Shown one piece after another: positions 47,527-57,139 of a stretch of 64,000 nucleotides of DNA; the first letter of the stretch is position 1; each line of letters starts with the position of its first letter. A program made the translations under genes and the position numbers. The stretch covers positions 7,378,001-7,442,000 of the forward strand of contig NZ_CP020809.1 in the NCBI RefSeq assembly GCF_002157835.1. Reading direction: 5' to 3'. The stretch comes from Mycobacterium dioxanotrophicus (GTDB lineage Bacteria > Actinomycetota > Actinomycetes > Mycobacteriales > Mycobacteriaceae). The notes beneath the pieces are model-generated. The model was not told where the DNA came from, ran no database searches, and worked only from the letters and a program-made list of their open reading frames with translations.

Positions 47527-48491
47527 CACGGCTCCAGCACCAGCTTCCCGCGCACTTGCCCGCCGGCCAGCGCATCGAGTGCCGCGGTCCCGTCGGACAA
47601 CGGATGCCGCACGGGCGGCGGCGGACGCAGGCCGCCGGCCACCAGCTTGTTCAGTTCGGCTCCGACCTGCCCCTGGGCGGCCGGGTGGCGGCGCAGGAAC
47701 TCGCCCCACCCCACACCCACCACGCTGACGTTGCGCAAGAGCAGGCGGTTCACCTTGACGGTCGGAATTCCGCCACCGGCGGCGAATCCGATCACCAACA
47801 GCCGCCCCTCGGGCGCCAGCACGCGGATGGCGTCGTCGAAGGCGTCACCCCCGATCGGGTCCACGACCAGATCGACGCCCTGGCCGTCCGTGGCGTCGAG
47901 CACCGCCTGACGCCAACCGTCGGTCAGCGGCAACACCACGTCGGCGCCCACCGACGTCACGAACTCCTCGGCACCGGACCTGTGCACCATCGCAATGACC
48001 TTGGCGCCCATGGCCTTTGCGAGCTGGATCGATGCGACACCGATGCCGCCCGCCGAGCCGAGCACCAGAACGGTCTCGCCCGCCTGCAGGCCGCCGCGGC
48101 GGGCCAGCGCGAACTGCATCGTGTAGTAATTGCCCAGCAACGACGCGGCCTGGCCGTCGTCGATGCCGTCGGGAGTCGGGATGACGCTGGACGGCGCGAC
48201 AGCCACCTGCTCGGCGTACCCGCCCAGCATCGTCATCGCGGACACCCGCTGCCCCGGCCTGAACCCCGACCCCCCGGGCGCCGACCGCACGGTACCGGCG
48301 ACCTCCATGCCCGGGGTGAACGGCGGCTCCAGTCGCAGCTGGTACTCGCCGCGCAACAGCAGCAGATCCGGAAAGCAGACGCCGGCGGCGCCGACGTCCA
48401 CGATCACCGCATCGTCGGACACAGGATCGGGGACGTCGACGTACGCCAGTCCGGACGTACCGGTGAGTGCCTGCGCTACAAGCGCTTTCAC
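47526..48491 (-). CDS. NADPH:quinone oxidoreductase-like MDR protein
   Basis: Medium-chain reductase without structural zinc, 321 residues, quinone-oxidoreductase (zeta-crystallin) type. VLVLGSAGGIGVASIQLAKA binds NADPH and the TPGMEVAGTV segment is typical. GTG at 48491 follows the SDR stop by 5 bp. The SDR plus quinone-oxidoreductase pair matches Rv0148-Rv0149 in M. tuberculosis. Confidence 0.87.
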   Translation of the reverse strand: MKALVAQALTGTSGLAYVDVPDPVSDDAVIVDVGAAGVCFPDLLLLRGEYQLRLEPPFTPGMEVAGTVRSAPGGSGFRPGQRVSAMTMLGGYAEQVAVAPSSVIPTPDGIDDGQAASLLGNYYTMQFALARRGGLQAGETVLVLGSAGGIGVASIQLAKAMGAKVIAMVHRSGAEEFVTSVGADVVLPLTDGWRQAVLDATDGQGVDLVVDPIGGDAFDDAIRVLAPEGRLLVIGFAAGGGIPTVKVNRLLLRNVSVVGVGWGEFLRRHPAAQGQVGAELNKLVAGGLRPPPPVRHPLSDGTAALDALAGGQVRGKLVLEP

Positions 48492-48496
48492 TTGTT

Positions 48497-49360
48497 CTAG
48501 CCCAGCTTGAAGCTGGCCTGCTGCGCTGCGGACAGGTCGGTGATCTCGCCCCACTTGGCGGCGATGTCATCGACCGAGGGCACCTCGGTGAAGGTCACGC
48601 CGTCGTTCTGGAACAGCGCGGTGCGCTGCACCTTGCCACCGCCGACGATGAACACCGAGTCGGTGTCGGGCAGTTCCTCGGTCATCAGGTAGGCCACCAC
48701 CGGGGCGACGTACTCGGGCGTGAGCTTCTCGAACACCTCGGGCGGCAGGATGTCCTGGGTCATGCGGGTGGCGGCGATCGGCGCGACCGCGTTGGTCTTG
48801 ATGTTGTACTTGGCGCCTTCCTGGGCCAGCGTGTTGATCAGGCCGACGAGGCCGAGCTTGGCGGCACCGTAGTTGGCCTGGCCGAAGTTGCCGAACAGGC
48901 CGCTGGTGGAAGTGGCGACGACGACACGGCCGAAGCTCTGCTCGCGGAAGTGCGGCCACGCGGCGCGGATGACGTTGTATCCGCCGTAGAGGTGCACCTT
49001 CAGCACGGCGTCCCAGTTCTCGAACGTCATCTTGTGGAACGTGCCGTCGCGCAGGATGCCTGCGTTGCTGACCACGCCGTCGACCTTGCCGAACTCGTCG
49101 AGCGCGGTCTTGATGATGTTCTCGGCGCCCTCAGGCTCGGCGACGCTGTCATAGTTGGCGACGGCGCGTCCGCCCGCGGCCTTGATCTCGTTGACCACCT
49201 CGTCGGCCATGTTGTGTCCCGCACCGGTGCCGTCGCGGGCGCCGCCGAGGTCGTTGACGACGACGCTGGCGCCCTCGCGGGCGAGTGTCAGGGCGTACTC
49301 ACGCCCCAGACCACCACCGGCGCCGGTGACGACAACAACGCGATCCTGCACTCCTGGCAT
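48497..49360 (-). CDS. SDR, multifunctional-enzyme-type hydroxyacyl-CoA dehydrogenase
   Basis: Short-chain dehydrogenase, 287 residues, related to the dehydrogenase domain of peroxisomal multifunctional enzyme 2. The motifs are TGAGGGLGREYALTLA, NDLGGARDGTG, NAGILRD and the catalytic YGAAKLGLVGL. The C-terminal extension after the core (ALFQNDGVTFTEVPSVDDI) is typical of this subgroup. Likely oxidises 3-hydroxyacyl-CoA. It heads the six-gene minus-strand chain and corresponds in context to Rv0148. Confidence 0.88.
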   Translation of the reverse strand: MPGVQDRVVVVTGAGGGLGREYALTLAREGASVVVNDLGGARDGTGAGHNMADEVVNEIKAAGGRAVANYDSVAEPEGAENIIKTALDEFGKVDGVVSNAGILRDGTFHKMTFENWDAVLKVHLYGGYNVIRAAWPHFREQSFGRVVVATSTSGLFGNFGQANYGAAKLGLVGLINTLAQEGAKYNIKTNAVAPIAATRMTQDILPPEVFEKLTPEYVAPVVAYLMTEELPDTDSVFIVGGGKVQRTALFQNDGVTFTEVPSVDDIAAKWGEITDLSAAQQASFKLG

Positions 49361-49530
49361 GACGGTTCCTCTCGGTTAAAGGGCTGAGCTCGGGCCCGTC
49401 AGCAATCACCACTGTCGGGCGTCCTTCTCTGTATACGGCGGCCAGATCGTCGTCCGTGCACCGGGTCAGCCGAAGACACCCCCCGCCCGGACGCAGTGAG
49501 CACTGTCACGGCGCTCCGCGAGGTTTTACC

Positions 49531-49556
49531 GGAATGAACACCCCCGGCCTCTAGTT
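49531..49556 (+). promoter_or_regulatory. Candidate ECF-sigma promoter of the secreted peptide gene
   Basis: GGAAT (49531-49535) and GTT (49554-49556) are separated by 18 bases, the spacing and sequence of SigH/SigE-type mycobacterial promoters. The predicted start would leave a leader of about 38 nt before the ATG at 49600. The rest of the 239-bp gap (49361-49599) shows no gene. Confidence 0.35.
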
Positions 49557-49599
49557 GAACGAGTCAGAAAAGCAACAGAACAAAGAAGAGGCAAGAGAA

Positions 49600-49767
49600 A
49601 TGAAGAAGTTTGGATTCACCGCCGTCGTCGCAAGCGGACTGGCCGCCGCCGTCTTGGGCCTGGCTGGACCGGCATCGGCCGGGGTGGACCACCAGGACTG
49701 GCTCAACCAGGTCGGCCAGCACGTGAACGTGCCGCAGGTCGACACGACGGTTCACCAGAGCCGCTGA
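49600..49767 (+). CDS. Small secreted peptide (55-residue precursor)
   Basis: Precursor of 55 residues. A basic start (MKKFGF), a hydrophobic core and the signal peptidase site PASA before GVDHQDW indicate Sec export. The mature peptide would be about 28 residues, without Cys, containing VNVPQVDTTVHQSR. The ATG at 49600 follows a GAAGAGG ribosome site; the open frame further upstream lacks one. A strong terminator follows, so it is a free-standing gene. Similar tiny secreted peptides ending in VDT-x-V-x-QSR seem familiar from mycobacteria, but no function is known to me. Confidence 0.72.
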   Translation: MKKFGFTAVVASGLAAAVLGLAGPASAGVDHQDWLNQVGQHVNVPQVDTTVHQSR

Positions 49768-49775
49768 TGACAACC

Positions 49776-49812
49776 AAAGCGGGGCACCGGAAAGCATCCG
49801 GTGCCCCGCTTT
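49776..49812 (+). terminator. Strong intrinsic terminator of the secreted peptide gene
   Basis: A perfect 16-bp stem (49776-49791 with 49797-49812, arm AAAGCGGGGCACCGGA) closed by a 5-base loop and ending in TTTT. The A-run on the left arm makes it effective in both directions, so it also serves the converging methyltransferase gene. Confidence 0.9.
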
Positions 49813-49827
49813 TGTGTTGCGTTGCTT

Positions 49828-50823
<996 letters not shown>

Positions 50824-51459
50824 TCAATCGCGCAATTGCCAGAGTTTGTTGGCCATCAGCAGTTCGAACTTGTCCACGATGACCCCGAGTTCGTCGGCAT
50901 TGCCGACGTATCCGGCGTAGAAACCCATGCCCCACATCACCGCGATCAGCATCTCCACGATCGCAGGAATGTCGGTGTCGCCACTCAACTCACCGCGCTC
51001 GACCGCGTCGTTGACCGCCCAGGACACAAACGCCCGGGAACTCTTGAGCGCGTCATGTTCCTCCGACACCAGATCGGGGTGCCGCTGGGCCTCCAACACG
51101 GAGGTGACCAGGAACGCGGCCGTCGATCGGTCGCTCGAGTCGGCGTCCATCGCAGCGGCGAAAAAGGCCGACAGGCGACCGAGCAACGTGGACGACTCAT
51201 TGGCCTTGGCAATTCCCGCGGCAATCACCGACGCATTGGTCTGCTCGACCACCTCGCGGTACAGCACACTTTTACTGCCGAAGTAATGGTTGATCGCGGG
51301 CCGGGTCAGATCCGCCCGGATAGCTATCGCCTGGAAAGTGGCAGCGTCATACCCGAGTTCGCTGAACACCTCGCGCGCGGCATGCAAGATGCGCTCACGG
51401 GTCTCCGCAGCCTTAGCTGCGGGGGGACGGCCTGGTCCCCGGCTCGCGGTATGCGCCAC
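50824..51459 (-). CDS. TetR-family regulator (Rv0144-like position)
   Basis: TetR repressor, 211 residues, HTH at about residues 15-60 (FQAIAIRADLTRPAINHYFGSK). GTG at 51459 is favoured; an in-frame start 8 codons earlier exists. It lies 60 bp upstream of the methyltransferase gene and could control it and itself. It diverges from a second TetR gene. Confidence 0.85.
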   Translation of the reverse strand: MAHTASRGPGRPPAAKAAETRERILHAAREVFSELGYDAATFQAIAIRADLTRPAINHYFGSKSVLYREVVEQTNASVIAAGIAKANESSTLLGRLSAFFAAAMDADSSDRSTAAFLVTSVLEAQRHPDLVSEEHDALKSSRAFVSWAVNDAVERGELSGDTDIPAIVEMLIAVMWGMGFYAGYVGNADELGVIVDKFELLMANKLWQLRD

Positions 51460-51572
51460 ATGACAAAGTGTGCCACAACACACCCGGCACTTGTCGCAAC
51501 ACCTGCCGTCGCGACGCCATTGGCGACATTCTCAGCAAAATATCAGGACCGACATCAGTTGACTGACGAACT

Positions 51573-52160
51573 ATGGTGACCTGGATGGCTGGCGTCGTTT
51601 CCCGAGAGTCGTACTTCGACACGGGATTGGACGTGTTGTCCGATCAGGGTTACGGCGGCCTGAAACTCGCCGAGGTGTGCAACCGGCTCGGCGTCACCAC
51701 CGGATCCTTCTACCACTACTTTCCCAACTGGGCGGCCTACACCCGGGAACTGATCGCCCACTGGCGCCAGGCCCGCACGCTGCGGGTGGTGGAGGCCGTG
51801 CGCGCCGATCCGGACCCGCACCGACGGATCGACACCCTCATCGCCGAAGCGCTGGCGTTGCCGCACGGCGCCGAGGCCGCCATCCGAGTCTGGAGCTCGC
51901 TGGACCCCGACGTCTACACCGTGCAGGCTGTCGTCGATCAACTGCGCTTCGACGTCATCTTCGAATCGGCCCGGGAGATCATCGGCGACGAAGCCACTGC
52001 CCGGCACTTCGCCGACTGGGGCGTCTACCTCATCGTCGGCTACGAGCAGAGCACTCTGCCGCGCAATACTGAAGCCCTGCAATGGATTACCGATCAGCTG
52101 CGCGATTCCCTGGAATCCGGCCGGTTCACTCCGGCCCCTGAAATCGGCCAACCCGGCTAG
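51573..52160 (+). CDS. TetR-family regulator next to FUSC transporter
   Basis: TetR-type protein, 195 residues, HTH near residues 27-60 (KLAEVCNRLGVTTGSFYHYFPNW). ATG at 51573 or at 51585 (MAGVVSR) can be the start. It lies 11 bp before the FUSC transporter gene in the same direction, so it probably regulates that exporter. Confidence 0.85.
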   Translation: MVTWMAGVVSRESYFDTGLDVLSDQGYGGLKLAEVCNRLGVTTGSFYHYFPNWAAYTRELIAHWRQARTLRVVEAVRADPDPHRRIDTLIAEALALPHGAEAAIRVWSSLDPDVYTVQAVVDQLRFDVIFESAREIIGDEATARHFADWGVYLIVGYEQSTLPRNTEALQWITDQLRDSLESGRFTPAPEIGQPG

Positions 52161-52171
52161 CATCGGCAGTC

Positions 52172-54325
52172 ATGCTGAACCCGGTTGAGCTCTGGCACCG
52201 GGCAGTAGATCGGATCCGCGACCGCGACCCCGAACGCGACGCGCTGCGACGCGCGGCACGCGCGGCGATCGTGCTCCCGATCGCGGCGGCCATCGGCTTT
52301 ACCGTCGGCCCCGGCTCGCAGACCCCGTTGTTCAGCATCTTCGGCGCCGTCTCCCTGTTGATCACCGCCGACTTCCCCGGCAACCGGGCCGCCCGCGCCC
52401 TGGCCTACTGCGGCCTCGCGTTCAACGGCGCGGTGCTGATCGCCCTGGGCACGCTCATCGCGCCGCACCCCTGGTTGAGCGTCGCGGCGATGTTCGTCAT
52501 CGGCGTGGTGGTGTCGTTCTCCGGGGTGCTCAGCGAGATCATCGCGGCCGGTCAACGCGCCACCCTGTTGATGTTCGTGCTGCCGGTGTGTACGCCCGTC
52601 GGTCCGATTCCCGACAGGCTGCTGGGCTGGCTGATCGCGTTGGTCGTCTGCGTGCCCGCGGCCCTGTTCCTGTTTCCACCGCGCCATCACGACGAGTTGC
52701 GCCGCAACGCCGCACAGGTATGCCGGCTGCTCGCCGATCGGCTGGAGGGCACCGCGTCGGGCCGCGACGTCACCCGCGCGATGAACGCCCTGTACGCGAA
52801 CTTTCTCGGTGCCGACTACCGGCCGGTCGCGCTGACCGCGGGCAGCCGGGCCCTGGTCCGGGTGGTCGACGATCTGGGCTGGCTGACCGACCAGGTCACC
52901 GGCGACACCGGGGACCTACTCGGCCCGATGCGCGATACGGCGGTGCGGGTGCTGCGCGACAGCGCCGCGGTGCTGCGCATCCGCGATGTCGGCAAGCGGG
53001 CTGCCCACAGCGCGGACCTGCACGCGGCACTCGCCGAACAGCGGACGGTCGCACAGGGCACCTACCGAGACGACATCGTCGCCGTCCTCGACGCACCCGA
53101 CGACGAGTCCGCCGTCGACGTCGGCCGCACGCTGCTCGTCCGGCGCACCACCTCGGCCACCATCGCGGTGACCGGTCGGATCATCAGCAACGCCGCGCTG
53201 GCCGACGCGCGGCCGGTGTGGGCCCGGGTGCTGGGCATGCGGCTGCCGAAGACCGGCGCCGCCGACTGGGTGATGCCCGAAACCGTCGCGGTCGCGGCCA
53301 TCGCCAAGGGATTTCTGGCCACGCGCGCGGTCGTGCTGCGCAACAGCCTGCGCACGGGCATCGGCCTGGCGGTCGCCGTCACGGTCACGCACGTGTTTCC
53401 GGTGCAGCATGGCTTCTGGGTGGTGCTCGGCGCCATGTCGGTGCTGCGGAGCAGCGCGCTGACCACCGGGACCCGGGTCTTGCGGGCAGTGGCAGGTACA
53501 GCAGTGGGTTTCGTGCTGGGCGCGATCCTGATCAAGCTGGTCGGGGTGGATCCGGTGGTGCTGTGGGCGCTGCTGCCGGTGGTGGCCTTCGGTTCGGCGT
53601 ATGTGCCGGGCGTGATGTCGTTCACGGCCGGTCAGGCCGCGTTCACCATGATGGTGCTGATCAACTTCAACCTGATCGTGCCGACCGGCTGGCGGGTGGG
53701 CCTGGTCCGGGTCGAGGATGTGGTGGTCGGTGCGTCCGTCGGCATCGTGGTGTCGCTGCTGCTGTGGCCGCGAGGCGCGTCGGCGTCGGTGTCCAAGGCG
53801 ATCAACGACGCCAGGAGCGTCGGGGCGAAATTCCTGCGCGCCGCGGTGTTACGGGCGACGCGGGGCGCATCCGAGGAGGCCGACGACCGGGTCAACGCGC
53901 TCAGTTACGACGGGCTGCAGGCCACGCGTATCTTGGATGACGCTGTGCGCCATTATCTTTCGGAAAACGGTGGCCCGTCGGATCTGCGCGCTCCCGTCGT
54001 GAAGGCGGCCAACCGGGCGATTCGGGTACGGGCCGCCGCAGAGCTGATCGCCGATGTCGTCCCGCCGCCGCTGGGCGCCTATCAACGGACTCGGGACGTG
54101 CTGGAGGTGCATGCGCAGGCGATCTGTGCGCGGCTGGTCGGCGGCGACACCCGGTCGCTGATCCCGATCAGCGACAGCCTGGTGCGGTGCCTGCGCGCCG
54201 AGTCCACCGGTGACGATCTCGCGGTCTCGGCCGCGCTGCCGCTGGTGACGGTGGCCGCCAACCTCGGCGAGCTGGAACTGCTGTATCCGCAGCCCGCCGA
54301 GACGATGCGTAGTCGCGTCAGTTGA
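52172..54325 (+). CDS. FUSC-family (fusaric acid resistance-type) membrane transporter
   Basis: Large inner-membrane protein, 717 residues, with two FUSC-type membrane blocks (about 25-170 and 390-530) each followed by a soluble helical region (about 175-380 and 535-717). The family exports aromatic carboxylic acids or acts in envelope stress, as AaeB does. AVTVTHVFPVQHGFWVVLGA marks the second block. It is co-transcribed with a TetR gene. The substrate is unknown. The stop overlaps the converging pirin gene by 8 bp. Confidence 0.85.
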   Translation: MLNPVELWHRAVDRIRDRDPERDALRRAARAAIVLPIAAAIGFTVGPGSQTPLFSIFGAVSLLITADFPGNRAARALAYCGLAFNGAVLIALGTLIAPHPWLSVAAMFVIGVVVSFSGVLSEIIAAGQRATLLMFVLPVCTPVGPIPDRLLGWLIALVVCVPAALFLFPPRHHDELRRNAAQVCRLLADRLEGTASGRDVTRAMNALYANFLGADYRPVALTAGSRALVRVVDDLGWLTDQVTGDTGDLLGPMRDTAVRVLRDSAAVLRIRDVGKRAAHSADLHAALAEQRTVAQGTYRDDIVAVLDAPDDESAVDVGRTLLVRRTTSATIAVTGRIISNAALADARPVWARVLGMRLPKTGAADWVMPETVAVAAIAKGFLATRAVVLRNSLRTGIGLAVAVTVTHVFPVQHGFWVVLGAMSVLRSSALTTGTRVLRAVAGTAVGFVLGAILIKLVGVDPVVLWALLPVVAFGSAYVPGVMSFTAGQAAFTMMVLINFNLIVPTGWRVGLVRVEDVVVGASVGIVVSLLLWPRGASASVSKAINDARSVGAKFLRAAVLRATRGASEEADDRVNALSYDGLQATRILDDAVRHYLSENGGPSDLRAPVVKAANRAIRVRAAAELIADVVPPPLGAYQRTRDVLEVHAQAICARLVGGDTRSLIPISDSLVRCLRAESTGDDLAVSAALPLVTVAANLGELELLYPQPAETMRSRVS

Positions 54326-55292
54326 ACGGCCGGTGCGGCATCAACGCGTCCGCCGGAATCTGACCGAACTTGCCTGACTGGTAGTCCTCCAGGGCCTGGA
54401 TCAACTCGGCCTTGGAGTTCATCACGAACGGGCCGTAGTGGAAGACCGGTTCCCGAATCGGCCGGCCGCCCAGCAGCAGGATCTCCAGCGCGGGCCGGTT
54501 CGAATCCTGGGTGCCCTCGGCGGTCACCGTGATGCGGTCACCGGGCCCGAACACCGCCAGTTGTCCCTGGTGGATCGAGTGTGCGACCGGGCCGACGCTG
54601 CCACGCCCGCTCAGCACGTACACCAGAGCGTTGAAGTCCCGGTTCCAGGGCAGGTTGAGCTGGGCACCCGGTTCGACCGTGGCGTGCGCCATGGTAATCG
54701 GCGTGTGCGTCGCTCCGGGACCTTGAGCCCCGTCGATCTCACCGGCGATGATGCGCACCAGGGAGCCGCCGTCCTGCGATGACAGCAGCTTGGCCTCGTT
54801 GCCCTCGATGGCCTGGTACTTGGGCGTCGCGAACTTGTCCGTGCGGGGCAGGTTCACCCACAGCTGGATGCCGTGGAACGTGCCACCGCTCTCGACGAGT
54901 TCAGCCGGCGGGGTCTCGATGTGCAGGATGCCGGACCCTGCCGTCATCCACTGCGTGGCGCCATCTGTGATCAGGCCGCCGCCACCATGGGAATCCTGAT
55001 GGGCGAACCGGCCGTCGATCATGTAGGTGACGGTTTCGAAGCCGCGGTGCGGGTGCCAGTCGGTGCCGCGAGGCTCGCCCGGCTGGTACTCCACCTCACC
55101 CATCTGGTCCATGTGGACGAACGGGTCGAGGTCGGCGGCACTGACACCGGCGAACGCACGCACGACGGGGAATCCTTCGCCCTCGTAGCCGCGCGGGCCG
55201 GTGGTGATGGACCGAACGGGGCGTTCGGTGTCCGACGCCTTGGGTGCCGCGATGCGCGGCAAGGTCAGGGTGTCGGCGGTGATGGCGGGCAT
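54318..55292 (-). CDS. Pirin-family protein
   Basis: Cupin-fold pirin, 324 residues. The metal-binding motif DWHPHRGFETVTYMIDGRFAH (His and Glu ligands) and a following His (HQDSHGG) are intact. Related bacterial proteins have quercetin 2,3-dioxygenase activity or bind redox enzymes; which applies here is unknown. A strong palindrome lies 36 bp upstream of its start. Confidence 0.88.
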   Translation of the reverse strand: MPAITADTLTLPRIAAPKASDTERPVRSITTGPRGYEGEGFPVVRAFAGVSAADLDPFVHMDQMGEVEYQPGEPRGTDWHPHRGFETVTYMIDGRFAHQDSHGGGGLITDGATQWMTAGSGILHIETPPAELVESGGTFHGIQLWVNLPRTDKFATPKYQAIEGNEAKLLSSQDGGSLVRIIAGEIDGAQGPGATHTPITMAHATVEPGAQLNLPWNRDFNALVYVLSGRGSVGPVAHSIHQGQLAVFGPGDRITVTAEGTQDSNRPALEILLLGGRPIREPVFHYGPFVMNSKAELIQALEDYQSGKFGQIPADALMPHRPFN

Positions 55293-55327
55293 CTGTACCT
55301 CCTGGGGTATCTGAACTGATACCCGTA

Positions 55328-55349
55328 TAACCGGACCGCGGTCCGATTA
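55328..55349. promoter_or_regulatory. 22-bp palindrome upstream of pirin
   Basis: A perfect core CGGACCGCGGTCCG (55332-55345) is extended on both sides by TAA/TTA with one mismatched pair. This form is typical of TetR-family operators. It lies between the pirin start and the ptsI stop, so it could be a pirin operator or double as the ptsI terminator. Confidence 0.55.
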
Positions 55350-55353
55350 TTCC

Positions 55354-57036
55354 TTACTGCAGGAGGGTCAGCGCGGCAGCTCGAGCTTCGGTGGCAGTCG
55401 CGGTCGCCAACACCGCATCGGCGGCATCCCGACACTGCTGCAGGGTGACCTGCGAGAGCTTCGCCCCAACGGCCGGAATCGCTGCCGAGGCCGCCGACAG
55501 CGACGTCACCCCGAGGCCCACCAGCACGCAGGCCAGCAGCGGGTCTGCCGCCGCTTCGCCGCACACACCCACCGGCTTGCCGACCGCCGCACCGGCCCGT
55601 ACCGCCATGGCGACCAGCGCCAGCACCGCGGGCTGCCAGGGGTCGGTCAGGGTCGCCAGGTCAGCCGACATCCGGTCAGCGGCCATCGTGTACTGCGCCA
55701 GGTCGTTGGTGCCGATCGACAGGAAGTCGACGTGCTCGAGGATTTTGTCGGCCAGCAGCGCCGCCGCGGGCACCTCGATCATCACGCCCGGGGTCAGACC
55801 GTAGGTCCGGGCGGCGTCGGCGAAGCTCTTGGCTTCGGCCGCGGTGGCGATCATGGGCGCCATCACCCACGGCTGATTGCCGCTCGCGGCGCCCGCGGCC
55901 GCGATGGCCTCGAGCTGGCGGTGCAGCAGCCCCGGATTGCCCTCTGCGATCCGGATGCCGCGCACGCCGAGCGCGGGGTTGGCCTCGTCGGGGTGGCCCG
56001 CGAATTTGAGGGGCTTGTCCGAACCGGCGTCGAGCGTGCGGATCACCACCTTGCAGCCGGTGAACGCGTCGAGCACCTCCCCGTAGATCTTGGCCTGCTC
56101 GGCGACAGAGGGTTCGGTGTCCCGGTTGAGGAAGCACAACTCGGTGCGGAACAGTCCGACGCCCTCGGCTGGGGTCTGCCGGGCGGCCCGGGCCGCGGCA
56201 CCGTCTTGCACGTTGGCCAGGACCGCGACGGTATGGCCGTCGGCGGTGGCCCCCGGACCGGTCCATTGCCGGGCCTGTTCGGCAGCGTGTTGCGCCGCGG
56301 TGACGGCGGTTGCCGCCTCGAGCGGGTCGGGGTCGACCGTGAGGGTCCCCGTTGTTCCGTCGAGCAGGACCGTGGCGCCTGCGGCGACGTCATCGAGCCC
56401 GTCGACCGCGACGACACACGGGATGCCCAGCTGGCGGGCGATGATCGCGGTGTGGCTGGTGGGACCACCCAATGTGGTGGCCAGGCCGATCACCAACGAC
56501 GGATCGAGGCCCGCGGTATCGGCCGGGGCGAGGTCCTCGGCGCACAGAATCGACGGCACATCCGGCAGCGGCACCCCCGGCTCGGGCAGGCCGGACAGCT
56601 CGGCGATGACGCGGTCGCGGATATCGCGCAGGTCGGTCACGCGCTCGGCCATCAACCCGCCCAGCTGGGTGAACAGTGCGACGAACTGGTCGACGGCCTC
56701 GCCGACCGCACGTACCGCAGGCGCACCCCCCGCGATCCGCTTCTCGGCAGCTCCCAGCCAGGCCCGGTCCTGAGCCAGTGTGGCCGTGGCGGCCAGCACC
56801 TCGGAGGCCGCGCCGGTGGCGCGCCCCGCCCGGTCACGTAGGCGGTTGGCGACGGCCGCCGCCGCGGCACTGAAGCGCGCGGCTTCCGTCGCCCGCGCGG
56901 GTTCGTCGATGTCACCCACAGGAGCGTCGACGACGGGCAGCCGGCCCGGGCGGATCACGGGTCCACACTGCACGCCTCCCACCACGGGGACCCCGCGCAG
57001 GACGACCTGTGAAGTAACCGGAGATGAAGTGCTCAT
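55354..57036 (-). CDS. ptsI: PTS enzyme I
   Basis: Phosphoenolpyruvate-protein phosphotransferase, 560 residues, first component of the sugar PTS, passing phosphate from PEP to HPr. The active His is residue 195 in GGPTSHTAIIARQLG. The PEP-binding segments GVGLFRTELCFLNRD, IRTLDAGSDKPLKF and the C-terminal Cys loop GKPVGVCGEAAADP are intact. ATG at 57036 is chosen; the open frame extends 44 codons upstream through the operator region without a ribosome site. It diverges from the deoR-fruK-fruA-ptsH operon. Confidence 0.93.
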   Translation of the reverse strand: MSTSSPVTSQVVLRGVPVVGGVQCGPVIRPGRLPVVDAPVGDIDEPARATEAARFSAAAAAVANRLRDRAGRATGAASEVLAATATLAQDRAWLGAAEKRIAGGAPAVRAVGEAVDQFVALFTQLGGLMAERVTDLRDIRDRVIAELSGLPEPGVPLPDVPSILCAEDLAPADTAGLDPSLVIGLATTLGGPTSHTAIIARQLGIPCVVAVDGLDDVAAGATVLLDGTTGTLTVDPDPLEAATAVTAAQHAAEQARQWTGPGATADGHTVAVLANVQDGAAARAARQTPAEGVGLFRTELCFLNRDTEPSVAEQAKIYGEVLDAFTGCKVVIRTLDAGSDKPLKFAGHPDEANPALGVRGIRIAEGNPGLLHRQLEAIAAAGAASGNQPWVMAPMIATAAEAKSFADAARTYGLTPGVMIEVPAAALLADKILEHVDFLSIGTNDLAQYTMAADRMSADLATLTDPWQPAVLALVAMAVRAGAAVGKPVGVCGEAAADPLLACVLVGLGVTSLSAASAAIPAVGAKLSQVTLQQCRDAADAVLATATATEARAAALTLLQ

Positions 57037-57058
57037 GTGAGACAGATTACTAGAAACC

Positions 57059-57111
57059 GTTGACAAGTCAACACGATCAAGCGTAAAACAACACATATCA
57101 ACATTCAGTTG
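57059..57111. promoter_or_regulatory. Inverted repeats in the ptsI-deoR divergent promoter
   Basis: GTTGAC-aa-GTCAAC (57059-57072) is a perfect repeat, and a second CAAC-attca-GTTG lies at 57099-57111. Both are in the 103-bp AT-rich region between ptsI and the DeoR-type regulator. They are likely operators for the regulator, controlling both directions in response to fructose 1-phosphate. Confidence 0.6.
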
Positions 57112-57139
57112 GTGCCGGAACCCACATAAACGGAGGGTC

